Positions 32,249 through 38,852 of a stretch of 38,852 bases of DNA are shown here, piece by piece. A program made the position numbers and the translations under genes. The notes under the pieces were generated by a model. It made no database searches. It was not told where the DNA came from and was given only the letters and a program-made list of their open reading frames with translations. Origin of the DNA: a virus; IMG/VR virus record IMGVR_UViG_3300037847_000388, positions 1 through 38,852 of that record. One strand, written 5' to 3'. Position 1 is the stretch's first letter; each line of letters starts with the position of its first letter.

Positions 32249-32506
32249 CTACCCAGTAACTCCCAATGTTTCATTAAGTATTGCATGAGCCGCCATGTGT
32301 AATAACATGAACACCCCGTCTGGGTACTGCTCGTTGGACGCTACTTCAAACATCTCACCGTCTTCGTACATAATGACAGCCACCTTTACTTTCCTGCCCT
32401 GCTCCTCGTGGTCTAGCGCTTTGATAGCAAACTTAGACAGAAACTCTGATGACGGTATGCTGGCAGTTCCCTCTTTCTTTCCAAAGTTACCCTCTACCAC
32501 TTTCAT
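32249..32506 (-). CDS. Hypothetical replication-arm protein (85 aa)
   Basis: The start at 32506, after AAGGAGG, gives MKVVEGNFGKKEGTASIPSS and avoids a long unconserved N-terminal extension. The helix-strand pattern, with FAIKALDHEEQGRKVKVAVI and a C-terminal HMAAHAILNE helix, suggests a compact alpha/beta protein. Start and stop are tightly coupled with both neighbours. Family not recognised. Confidence 0.6.
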   Translation of the reverse strand: MKVVEGNFGKKEGTASIPSSEFLSKFAIKALDHEEQGRKVKVAVIMYEDGEMFEVASNEQYPDGVFMLLHMAAHAILNETLGVTG

Positions 32507-32835
32507 AAAGCAACCTCCTTGATGAGCCACTCCAGATAGACACGGGCTTTGCGTAAGTCCTCTACCCCGTTCTTGTACTCGTACCTCCAAAGGTACTTCA
32601 GGCAGTTGCCCTTGAGATAGCCCTTGTACTCCTGTGGGTGCATGGACGCCTTGATTGCTTCAATGGCTTCGATAGCTCCCTTGTTGTAGTGATCGGGCTG
32701 TGTGACGGGGTTGTGTTTATCCTGAGGATGAAACAGTTTTCCTGTAGCTGTCTTACTGGCTTTGTTCCACTCCTCTGGTGTAGCATCATCTATAGATTTG
32801 TAATCAGTCCACTCGTTTTCGCCGCTACTCCGCAT
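32503..32835 (-). CDS. DUF3310 protein (T7 gp1.7-type nucleotide kinase relative)
   Basis: A 110-residue protein whose second half, PVTQPDHYNKGAIEAIEAIK then GNCLKYLWRYEYKNGVEDLR, is the DUF3310 signature (HY, GN-KY-WRY, DL-KA). T7 gp1.7, a small nucleotide kinase, belongs to this family by common annotation. A nucleotide metabolism role fits the neighbouring reductase. It overlaps the next gene as ATGA and the preceding one by 11 bases. Confidence 0.75.
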   Translation of the reverse strand: MRSSGENEWTDYKSIDDATPEEWNKASKTATGKLFHPQDKHNPVTQPDHYNKGAIEAIEAIKASMHPQEYKGYLKGNCLKYLWRYEYKNGVEDLRKARVYLEWLIKEVAL

Positions 32836-32998
32836 ACTCTTCCTCTAACTCCTCGTGAAACTCATCAATCTTCCTAAGTAGTTTGTCTTCAAACCTGTCC
32901 AGTATATCTTCAGCAGAAATATGTAGGGCTTCCAGAAGATCGTCAGGATCATATAACCGCAACAACCGTTCCTTAATTTCTTCTAGTGTCAGAGACAT
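32825..32998 (-). CDS. Small acidic helical protein (57 aa)
   Basis: Fifty-seven codons, MSLTLEEIKERLLRLYDPDD onward, with LEALHISAEDILDRFEDKLL in the middle and an all-acidic end. This is a recognisable tiny family next to endonuclease I genes in marine podoviruses. Function unknown. It overlaps endonuclease I by 26 bases and the DUF3310 gene by 11. Confidence 0.65.
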   Translation of the reverse strand: MSLTLEEIKERLLRLYDPDDLLEALHISAEDILDRFEDKLLRKIDEFHEELEEEYAE

Positions 32999-33383
32999 AA
33001 TCAACCAACTCCTTAAGTGTATCTATATTATACCATAAAATCTCGTGTTTGTCACACCATTCAGCCATAGTATTTTTGGTACTTTTACTTACTTTCTGAT
33101 TAGGCTTCATCAGTACAAATATGAGTTCTTCGTTCTCCGCGAGGCAGTTATTGATCGCTCTATACTTTTGCGTGTCTCCTGCGCGAAAATATCCTTTGCA
33201 CTCAATGTAGTAGACTCGTCCGTTGAGTTTGTACATGAAGTCTGGGGTGTACTTTCGTTCGATCCTGTACGGGAGTTGGCACGGTTCGTAGCTAAAGCCA
33301 AATGGTTGTAACTGCGTTGCGACATCTTTTTCAAACTCCGATCTAAAGTTACCTAGTTTCGATTTCCGTGACCTTCGGCTCAT
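32973..33383 (-). CDS. Endonuclease I, Holliday-junction resolvase (T7 gp3-like)
   Basis: A 136-residue PD-(D/E)xK nuclease of phage endonuclease I type. Glu16 or Glu18 in SEFE, Asp48 in YTPDF, Glu61 and Lys63 in YIECKGYF correspond to T7 Glu20, Asp55, Glu65 and Lys67. It cleaves four-way and branched DNA, resolving recombination and debranching concatemers before packaging. Its start lies inside the exonuclease gene (35-base overlap). Confidence 0.88.
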   Translation of the reverse strand: MSRRSRKSKLGNFRSEFEKDVATQLQPFGFSYEPCQLPYRIERKYTPDFMYKLNGRVYYIECKGYFRAGDTQKYRAINNCLAENEELIFVLMKPNQKVSKSTKNTMAEWCDKHEILWYNIDTLKELVDYVSDTRRN

Positions 33384-34209
33384 TGACCACCTCTGTTAAG
33401 TATCTGGGACCACTTGAGTACAGGAATGTTCTTACTCCGGGCCAGCAAATGTGCTTGTAAGGACAATACGAACAACCGACTGCGAGCTTTTGATTTCCAC
33501 TTTTGCCATCTGGTACGACTTCGTGGCAGTGCTCTGGTGCCTCCGGTTGCTCTACGAGCTTTTTTACGCGATTGATGTGCTCCTCTATGTCGTATGAAAT
33601 CTTGTCGTACACGGGAGCCTGAGTGTCCTCAGAGTCGTACATCAGGTACGTCAGGTGTCCGTTCTGTTTGTCCATTGCTAGCCACCCGAATTTAGTTTCT
33701 CCTTCGGAATGTGCATACCCTTTAATTTGAGCAACGTATCCAAACGGATCATCAAAAGCGAGACTTCCGTCTTTGAATTTCTTAAACCCAAAGCTCGACA
33801 CAGACTTAACATCAGTGACAACACCATCAATTTTACAGTCCATAGACCCCGTAATACCAGCGACTTCACATTGCTTTTGCTCATCAGTAACCTCGTGTCC
33901 TGAGACTCTAGTTAAGAACAGAAGCATCTCTTCGATCAGATGCCCGTACATAAACTTGACGTACGTATTAGGAGTCATCTCCTCCTGCACATCAGGGTTG
34001 TTCACCACGTTCCACAGGTAACGATCATCACGCCCGATGTTAGACATTCGTAGCTTTCGTCCGTCACGTTTCTCTGTGAACAGATTTGTCATTAGCCGCT
34101 TGCAGTTCTCACCAAAGCGGTCAATCTCGTCGTACAGATCGACACCCTCTGCTGGTTCCTTATCGGCAACCGCTTTATAGATATCGTCTACCAGTGAGTA
34201 TATGTTCAT
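33349..34209 (-). CDS. Cas4/RecB-like PD-(D/E)xK exonuclease
   Basis: A 286-residue nuclease. His90 with Glu93/Glu94, Asp124 (SMDCKID), Asp133-x-Lys135 (VTDVKS) and the RecB Q161-x3-Y165 motif form the active site. Cys36 and the late GCSYCPYKHIC cluster could hold a 4Fe-4S cluster as in Cas4 and AddB. It probably replaces T7 gp6 exonuclease in host DNA breakdown and recombination. The start overlaps the endonuclease VII stop as ATGA. Confidence 0.82.
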   Translation of the reverse strand: MNIYSLVDDIYKAVADKEPAEGVDLYDEIDRFGENCKRLMTNLFTEKRDGRKLRMSNIGRDDRYLWNVVNNPDVQEEMTPNTYVKFMYGHLIEEMLLFLTRVSGHEVTDEQKQCEVAGITGSMDCKIDGVVTDVKSVSSFGFKKFKDGSLAFDDPFGYVAQIKGYAHSEGETKFGWLAMDKQNGHLTYLMYDSEDTQAPVYDKISYDIEEHINRVKKLVEQPEAPEHCHEVVPDGKSGNQKLAVGCSYCPYKHICWPGVRTFLYSSGPRYLTEVVNEPKVTEIETR

Positions 34210-34622
34210 AGGTCTTGTCCAGTTAAGTAATTGATAGCCGCATTCAGCTTATCAGGGTCATCATCAAAGCCGCCTAGCGCCCTGTTACACTTGTGGCACA
34301 ACCAGCCTCTAAACGTCTCTTTCTCGTGGTCATGGTCTAGCACCCACGATCCGTTCTTTGTGTTCCCTCGTCCTTTAACATCCTCCTCAGAGCCTTTGCA
34401 GATAGGGCAGTGATAGCCCTCCTGCGGCATCCCATGTTTCTCTCTGAGATGTTTACGTATTTTCTGCATCTCGTTGTTACACTTGCGGCACTCAGCCCTG
34501 AGGTAGTTACCTCCAGAAGCCATGTTGAAAGAGTCCAGTGGTAAGTACTGGTCACACTTTGAACACACCTTCCCATGTCCTGCGCCTAGATCATCATTCT
34601 CGAAAAAGCAAAGCTGATCCAT
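34206..34622 (-). CDS. Recombination endonuclease VII-like protein
   Basis: A 138-residue protein starting at 34622 in the polymerase stop (TGATG). An N-terminal ribbon with C20/C23 and C45/C48 precedes an Endonuclease_7 (His-Me finger) domain: C72/C75, WVLDHDHE with H97 and H99, FRGWLCHKCNRALGGF with C109/C112 and Asn113. T4 endonuclease VII resolves Holliday junctions, and this could also nick host DNA. It is the second resolvase beside endonuclease I. Confidence 0.85.
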   Translation of the reverse strand: MDQLCFFENDDLGAGHGKVCSKCDQYLPLDSFNMASGGNYLRAECRKCNNEMQKIRKHLREKHGMPQEGYHCPICKGSEEDVKGRGNTKNGSWVLDHDHEKETFRGWLCHKCNRALGGFDDDPDKLNAAINYLTGQDL

Positions 34623-36268
34623 CAGTGTGTCTCCGACCACGTTGATCCGACTTTGTATTCTCCGTCGAGTGGGCATCGGAGTTCAAAAGAAATGCCTGCC
34701 GCCTTAATGCACTCGACTGCGAGCCAGCCAAACTTCTCTGCTTGTTCAGTAGCCACCTCCGACTGTATCTCGTCATGTACGTTCCCCACAAACTTGTAGT
34801 CAATCCCGTGCTGAGTAGCATAGTCATCAAGAAGGATTAAAGCCTTCTTCATAACTATTGCACCAGCCGCCTGTAGCAATGTGTTCAGTGCACTATGCTC
34901 TGATCGAACCCAGAGCTTTCGTCCGTCGAGTCCTTTGAGGTAACCCTTCCTAGACGCCTGTCCAACTCGCTCTCGTAGAGTTTCAAGAGAAGGTGTATTT
35001 CGTAGAAAGCGTGACCTAAGCGCATACCCATCTCTTGCAGTTCCTCCGACGATACTTCCAATTTTGGCGTCCCCTGCTCCGTAGAGGAAAGCGTAGATGA
35101 AAGTCTTTGCCTGAGGTCTTGTTGCAAGTCCAGTAGCAATTTGATTTCTGGTGTGAATATCGTCTCTAAGCAAGACATTTGTAAACTCCTCGTCGCCCAT
35201 GTAGTGAGCGAGCATCCGTAGTTCTAGACCACTGGCGTCAACACCGACCAGCTTCCGTCCTTCTGGTACAATCCAACAGTCCCGGCACTCCTTGCCGTAC
35301 TCAGAGTTCACTGACGGAACCTGAGCCATGTTGGGAGTCTGGTGTGTCATGCGACCAGTGACAGCACCGTTGGTTGTGACCCGACCATGTACACGACTGT
35401 CGTCCTGCACGTGCTCTAGCCATGAGTTTACTTGGGCGTATCGCTTCTGCAATAAGAGGTACTCCAAGACTTGAGCCGCTTCGGGAACATGATCGTTCTC
35501 TTTAAGCGTCTTCTCATCAACAACCGGTTTGCCTGTCGCAGTGAGTTCCGTCCATACTGCGCCCTTAGCTGACAGTCGTTCCGCAACTTGCTGTCGCGAT
35601 CCCACGTTGAATACAGTGACCTTATCTTTGAGCCGTTTGCCTGTCTTCTCTGAATATCGCTCCTCGATGATCGGCGGGAAAAGCGCCTGTAGATCACTTT
35701 CAATGTCATTCATGCGCTCCTTAAATTTGGCACACAGAACGTGACACAGCCTCTGGTCCAGTAACCACCCGTTGCGCTCCTGCTCCTGTATGATCCACTG
35801 TACCTCGTGCTCTAGATCAATGCTGTCCTGAGAGAACCCATCTAGCTCAACCCGTAGCCTGTTGTACACAGCCTCAGTCAACTCTACGTCACGGATGCAG
35901 TAGTCGATCATGGCTGGTGTAAGCTGTGACCAATCCTCGTGATCTCCCTTGGCAAAGCCTAGGATATTGCCCCAGTTCCGCAGAGAGTGACCACCAGATC
36001 GGCTTGGGTCTGCCAGCCGGGACAAGATCAGAGTGTCAGTGACCATGCTCCGGTCAAAAGTAAAATTCCAAAGACGCTCGACCACAGGCACATCAAAACC
36101 AATTCCGTTATGGAATACAAATTTAACCGGCGCTTTACGAGATACATACTCCTTGAAATCTTTTTCATTGCAGATAACCTCACTCTCTAGATTGTGTCGG
36201 CAGACAGCACACCAGATGGTAGTGGCGTCTAGTCCGTCAGTTTCAATGTCACAAAAGACTATGTTCAA
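34622..36268 (-). CDS. polA: DNA polymerase, family A (T7 gp5-like)
   Basis: A 548-residue replicative polymerase with a 3'-5' exonuclease (D7/E9, FD at 58-59, D127) and polymerase motifs A (VGVDASGLELR, D344), B (R384, K388, Y392, Y396-G397) and C (VHDE, H498-E500). Y392 equals E. coli position 762, and tyrosine there is as in T7. It is much shorter than T7 gp5 (704 aa), with no room for the thioredoxin-binding insert. The start is TTG overlapping the helicase stop (TTGA). Confidence 0.95.
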   Translation of the reverse strand: MNIVFCDIETDGLDATTIWCAVCRHNLESEVICNEKDFKEYVSRKAPVKFVFHNGIGFDVPVVERLWNFTFDRSMVTDTLILSRLADPSRSGGHSLRNWGNILGFAKGDHEDWSQLTPAMIDYCIRDVELTEAVYNRLRVELDGFSQDSIDLEHEVQWIIQEQERNGWLLDQRLCHVLCAKFKERMNDIESDLQALFPPIIEERYSEKTGKRLKDKVTVFNVGSRQQVAERLSAKGAVWTELTATGKPVVDEKTLKENDHVPEAAQVLEYLLLQKRYAQVNSWLEHVQDDSRVHGRVTTNGAVTGRMTHQTPNMAQVPSVNSEYGKECRDCWIVPEGRKLVGVDASGLELRMLAHYMGDEEFTNVLLRDDIHTRNQIATGLATRPQAKTFIYAFLYGAGDAKIGSIVGGTARDGYALRSRFLRNTPSLETLRERVGQASRKGYLKGLDGRKLWVRSEHSALNTLLQAAGAIVMKKALILLDDYATQHGIDYKFVGNVHDEIQSEVATEQAEKFGWLAVECIKAAGISFELRCPLDGEYKVGSTWSETH

Positions 36269-37875
36269 AACTCAGTCTCCGGTGGGTTAGGGTTGGCGCA
36301 CTCGTGGATGCGTCCAGTGTGTTTGTCGTACCGTAGCCAGCAAGCGGGTCCAGTTTCACCAGAGTATCGGTTCTTCAGGATACGTACTGTGGTTGTGTTC
36401 CTGAGGTCCTCATCTTGGTTCTGCTGGTCACGCTCCATACCGATGACAATATCGGATAGCTGTGCTATGCTCTGGCTACCACGCAAGTCCTGTAGGCTGA
36501 TGCGCCCTCCGTCCTCGTGTGCTGTGCCTGATGACCGGCGTAGGTGCGACACTAGGAACAGCGTAATGCCTGTCTCTGCCACCAGTGTGCGTAGCTTGGT
36601 CATTATCTCATCAATGGCTTTCCGTTCATCTCCGTTTTCCTGAGAAGAAACCACGATGGACAAGTGGTCAAGTATGATGTATCGGCAGTCGCAAGCCTTT
36701 GCCATGTGCCTGACTCTTGATAGTAACTCATCCGCTGACGTTGACCCCCAGTGATCGAAAAGATAGTACCTTCCAGATCCCATCGTTGCTTCCCAGTGCG
36801 GTCTAAGCTGATCGACAGGTGTGTCCTCTTCCAAGTGTAGCCGTCTAGATGATGCCACCGACATAATTCCCAAAGCTGTTGTTGCAACGTCCTCTTCCAG
36901 TGCAAGTACACCGATGTTGGCGTCTGTGCGTTGGAGCAGATCGTACTCAAGTTCTCTGATAAACTGGGATTTTCCCATACCAGAACCGCTTGTGATAGTG
37001 ACAAGTTCGTAGGGTCTGTGTCCTCTTGTGATTTCATTTAGTCCATCCCACGGGTACGGTATACTTTGCACCTGACGCTTGTTAACCAGCGCCTCCCACG
37101 TGTCAGCACCAGCGATGATACCGTCCGGCCTGTACACTTTGGCGTCCCACCACGCCTGTGTAAACTCCTGCACCCTGTTAGCCATCAGCATTTCACTGGC
37201 ATCCTTTAGGGGCAGTGTGCATATCTTCAGTTTGTTGGGGCTGAACAGGTCCTTAATCTGCTCTACTGCTAGCTCCCCAGCCTTGTCTTGGTCAAAGCAG
37301 ATGACCACGTTATCGTAACCCTCAAGCCACTCTAGCTGTGCCTTGATCTCCTTCGACGCACTGCCAGCGCCTGACCTGAGAGATACCACATCGTACTTCT
37401 GTCCGAACATTTCGTAGACGGACATTGCGTCCAGTTCGCCCTCAGTGATCGTGACGTACTTCCCTTTACCACGGCACTGCTTCTGACCAAACAGACCCAC
37501 GTTAGACATAGAGCCTGACGAAAGAAAGTCTTTGGTCTTGACTACGCGAGACTTTGCGGCTACTAGCTCACCTGTGTCTACGTCATAGTACGGGTAGTAG
37601 TGGCGAGCAATCGTACCGTCCGGTGCGTAGTCCACAGTGACCTGATACTTACTTACGGTCTTTTGGGACAGACGCCTGTCGGTGATCTCTGCTACCACAC
37701 CGGCCATGTTAAGGGTGCTAGGTGATGACACCTGTACCTCCTCTCCTGTTTCACCGTTTACGTGATAGTCACAATCGGCAGAAAAACAGTGGCGGCCCCC
37801 ATTGGAGTATACCGCCACATTGTTCCTACTACCGCACTTGGGACATTCCTCGTGGTGTAGGAATTTAGAGTCCAT
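36265..37875 (-). CDS. Primase-helicase (T7 gp4-like)
   Basis: A 536-residue bifunctional protein. The zinc-binding domain has C11, C14, C30 and C35. The TOPRIM primase domain shows TEGELDA (E145) and FDQDKAG (D195, D197). The helicase has Walker A GSGMGKS at 297-303, Walker B IILDH (D403), and LVSHLRR with His444. It unwinds DNA ahead of the polymerase and lays lagging-strand primers. The start overlaps the SSB stop as TGATG, and the gene order SSB, helicase, polymerase is compact. Confidence 0.95.
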   Translation of the reverse strand: MDSKFLHHEECPKCGSRNNVAVYSNGGRHCFSADCDYHVNGETGEEVQVSSPSTLNMAGVVAEITDRRLSQKTVSKYQVTVDYAPDGTIARHYYPYYDVDTGELVAAKSRVVKTKDFLSSGSMSNVGLFGQKQCRGKGKYVTITEGELDAMSVYEMFGQKYDVVSLRSGAGSASKEIKAQLEWLEGYDNVVICFDQDKAGELAVEQIKDLFSPNKLKICTLPLKDASEMLMANRVQEFTQAWWDAKVYRPDGIIAGADTWEALVNKRQVQSIPYPWDGLNEITRGHRPYELVTITSGSGMGKSQFIRELEYDLLQRTDANIGVLALEEDVATTALGIMSVASSRRLHLEEDTPVDQLRPHWEATMGSGRYYLFDHWGSTSADELLSRVRHMAKACDCRYIILDHLSIVVSSQENGDERKAIDEIMTKLRTLVAETGITLFLVSHLRRSSGTAHEDGGRISLQDLRGSQSIAQLSDIVIGMERDQQNQDEDLRNTTTVRILKNRYSGETGPACWLRYDKHTGRIHECANPNPPETEF

Positions 37876-38249
37876 CAGAAGTCAGCCACCTCCGGTGACA
37901 CCTCTGCTTCCTCTAGCACCTTCACAGCCTCCAGATACGTAGGAGTACCGTGGACGGGGTGTGCTGGACCCGTCTTGTACTTCAGACGCACACGGGAGTT
38001 ATACGGAACCTCACCCATGTACGGATTGCCTTCAGCATCGTACAGACCAATGGTGTACTTGGACTTAAACTTGCGCTGTTTGTTGCCCTCGTAGTCCTTG
38101 ATCTTGACACCCTGTGCCGCCAGTGTTGCCGCATCGTCCTCCGACATTGTGATTGTCATAGAGAACGCGCCAGTGTCCTGACCGTTGTACACATCGTGCT
38201 TGGTGACGTTTGAGAAGTTCACCACACCTTCGATAACTTGACTTGACAT
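37875..38249 (-). CDS. ssb: Single-stranded DNA-binding protein (gp2.5-like)
   Basis: A 124-residue OB-fold protein typical of marine podovirus gp2.5 analogues (VIEGVVNFSNVTKHDVYNG start, RKFKSKYTIGLYD core, GPAHPVHGTPTYLEAVKVLE). It ends in an acidic tail with a terminal phenylalanine (PEVADF), the feature by which T7 gp2.5 contacts polymerase and helicase. It is about half the length of T7 gp2.5. First gene of the replication arm, behind its own promoter and hairpin. Confidence 0.85.
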   Translation of the reverse strand: MSSQVIEGVVNFSNVTKHDVYNGQDTGAFSMTITMSEDDAATLAAQGVKIKDYEGNKQRKFKSKYTIGLYDAEGNPYMGEVPYNSRVRLKYKTGPAHPVHGTPTYLEAVKVLEEAEVSPEVADF

Positions 38250-38271
38250 ATTGGAATAATCTCCGTTGTTG

Positions 38272-38298
38272 AAAAAAGTCCCCCATTACCCAGAGGAC
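38272..38298 (-). terminator. Hairpin plus T-tract in SSB leader, right copy
   Basis: On the minus strand GTCCTC pairs with GGGGAC (six pairs, one G.T) around an eight- or nine-base loop, followed by TTTTTT. It is positionally equal to the hairpin at 101-124 although loop and part of the stem differ, which argues for a conserved terminator or attenuator. Confidence 0.6.
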
Positions 38299-38300
38299 AC

Positions 38301-38462
38301 CTATAGTATCTCACGTTCCTGAGTCTTTGTCAAACCCTTTTTACGTGATTGGTACTTTTTGGCATCTTTCTTTCTGTCCTTGTGTGCGCCTCCTTTGTTG
38401 TGATCGTGTTTGGCTACAGGATTCCACCGTCCTCCTGTAGTAACTCCTGTAGTATTATTCAT
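38301..38462 (-). CDS. Small basic protein of unknown function (53 aa), right copy
   Basis: The same 53-codon gene as at 126-287. The first 44 codons differ by one residue (Ser2 to Asn) and two silent changes. Only residues 46-48 differ otherwise (RGP to KTQ), exactly where the promoter spacer lies. AAAGGA precedes the ATG. Confidence 0.75.
   Translation of the reverse strand: MNNTTGVTTGGRWNPVAKHDHNKGGAHKDRKKDAKKYQSRKKGLTKTQEREIL
38305..38333 (-). promoter_or_regulatory. Sigma70-like promoter for SSB/replication arm, right copy
   Basis: TTGACA, 17 bases, GATACT on the minus strand, as in the left copy but with a largely different spacer. It drives SSB and the replication genes downstream to the reductase. 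Confidence 0.65.
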
Positions 38463-38486
38463 TGGTTTAATCCTTTAGTTAATTCT

Positions 38487-38717
38487 TTAGTAGTCCTTAA
38501 TACTACTTAAGATGTTATCATAGTTCTCCTGTAATTGCAACACTTCATCCTGTGATAAATTACCATCATCAGGTATTGACTCCATGTTCTCTAGCTCCCA
38601 ATGGGTAGTAATAGAGACTGTCAGACAATCTGTACACAGGTCATAGTGTACCCCGTTAGCGTCCTTTTTCAGTACCTCTAGATCGTCCAAGATCACATCA
38701 CACGCCTTACACCTCAT
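38487..38717 (-). CDS. Zinc-ribbon protein of unknown function (76 aa), right copy
   Basis: This copy keeps Cys3, Cys6, Cys28 and Cys31 and differs from the left copy (313-543) at about six residues, such as Ile15 to Val and Met27 to Leu. CGGAGGA precedes the ATG. Here the gene start overlaps the stop of the upstream gene as ATGA, with no membrane ORF between. Confidence 0.8.
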   Translation of the reverse strand: MRCKACDVILDDLEVLKKDANGVHYDLCTDCLTVSITTHWELENMESIPDDGNLSQDEVLQLQENYDNILSSIKDY

Positions 38718-38852
38718 CCGTTGTCCTCCGGTCCAAAGATTTGTCCAAACGCTCTACAGAGTTCTTTGTAGTCCATAGCGCTGTACTTCTCACGTATCGA
38801 CGTACGTGCAATGGCGACCACGGTTGCAAAGTCAATGAACCCTAGCTCGTAT
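38714..38852 (-). CDS. Hypothetical early protein, C-terminal fragment
   Basis: The last 45 codons of a gene cut by the window edge, YELGFIDFATVVAIARTSIR to FGPEDNG. It shares YE, DF, TV, IR, YxAM and EL positions with the gene at 670-873 but is otherwise diverged, so the two ends carry different alleles of one locus. Confidence 0.6.
   Translation of the reverse strand, partial: YELGFIDFATVVAIARTSIREKYSAMDYKELCRAFGQIFGPEDNG

Larger units (their letters stand above)
38168..38717. repeat. Right copy of a diverged direct terminal redundancy
   Basis: Direct, non-identical repeat of 1-545 (see that entry). The coding parts agree best. The 46-aa membrane ORF of the left copy is absent beyond its end, and the next gene (38714-38852) is only distantly similar to its left counterpart. 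Confidence 0.9.

Noticed and set aside
1-38852. tRNA genes, CRISPR arrays, insertion sequences, integrase or attachment sites
   Set aside because: I looked for cloverleaf-like stretches in the gaps, repeated spacers, transposase motifs and recombinase motifs, and saw none. A covariance-model search would be needed to exclude tRNAs fully.

Overview
The window looks like an almost complete, slightly redundant genome of a lytic, T7-like podovirus of the kind recovered from sea water. It encodes a family A DNA polymerase, a T7 gp4-type primase-helicase, a gp2.5-like ssDNA-binding protein, endonuclease I, two tail tube proteins, a scaffold, an HK97-type capsid protein, a podovirus-type portal and several large internal virion proteins. 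I see no integrase, no lysogeny repressor and, unlike T7 itself, no single-subunit RNA polymerase. Clear sigma70-type promoters suggest it relies on host RNA polymerase. The host cannot be named from the sequence. A B12-dependent ribonucleotide reductase fits a marine proteobacterial host, but that is inference.

Layout. Positions 1-3711 hold a leftward run of small, tightly overlapping genes, mostly unknown, including a pyrimidine-dimer-glycosylase-like protein and a Gp88/DUF7227-like cysteine protein. Positions 3712-4488 are a gene-free divergent control region with four AT-rich dyads, GGTAAAA elements, a rightward promoter and a structured leader. Positions 4489-30203 are a rightward virion and lysis arm. 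It runs: terminase small subunit, M15 peptidase endolysin, glutaredoxin, large terminase, portal, small basic proteins, a consensus promoter, scaffold, capsid and a terminator. Then comes a 9.6 kb block of tail fibres, two holins and a giant cysteine-rich protein, followed by tail tube A and B and four internal virion (ejection) proteins. Positions 38852-30198 are a leftward replication arm: SSB, primase-helicase, DNA polymerase, endonuclease VII, Cas4/RecB-like exonuclease, endonuclease I, a DUF3310 protein, a small lipoprotein and class II ribonucleotide reductase. The two arms converge exactly on a CTATAG palindrome.

The two ends are homologous. Bases 1-545 and 38168-38717 carry the same SSB start, leader, 53-aa basic protein and zinc-ribbon gene, but they differ at many positions. 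Beyond the zinc-ribbon gene similarity falls sharply, and one tiny membrane-protein gene is present only on the left. On a circular map the left early genes would run straight into the replication genes. The redundancy therefore most likely reflects a circular or permuted genome closed on two co-existing strain variants, although a true diverged duplication cannot be excluded.

The genes work together as follows. Host RNA polymerase transcribes leftward early and replication genes and rightward virion genes from around 3.7-4.5 kb, with an internal promoter at 10.3 kb and another in front of SSB. Nucleotides come from the class II reductase, DNA is copied by the polymerase and primase-helicase, and recombination intermediates are processed by the exonuclease, endonuclease I and endonuclease VII. 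A recurrent trait is the packing of 28-46 codon single-membrane-helix ORFs into the joints between larger genes.
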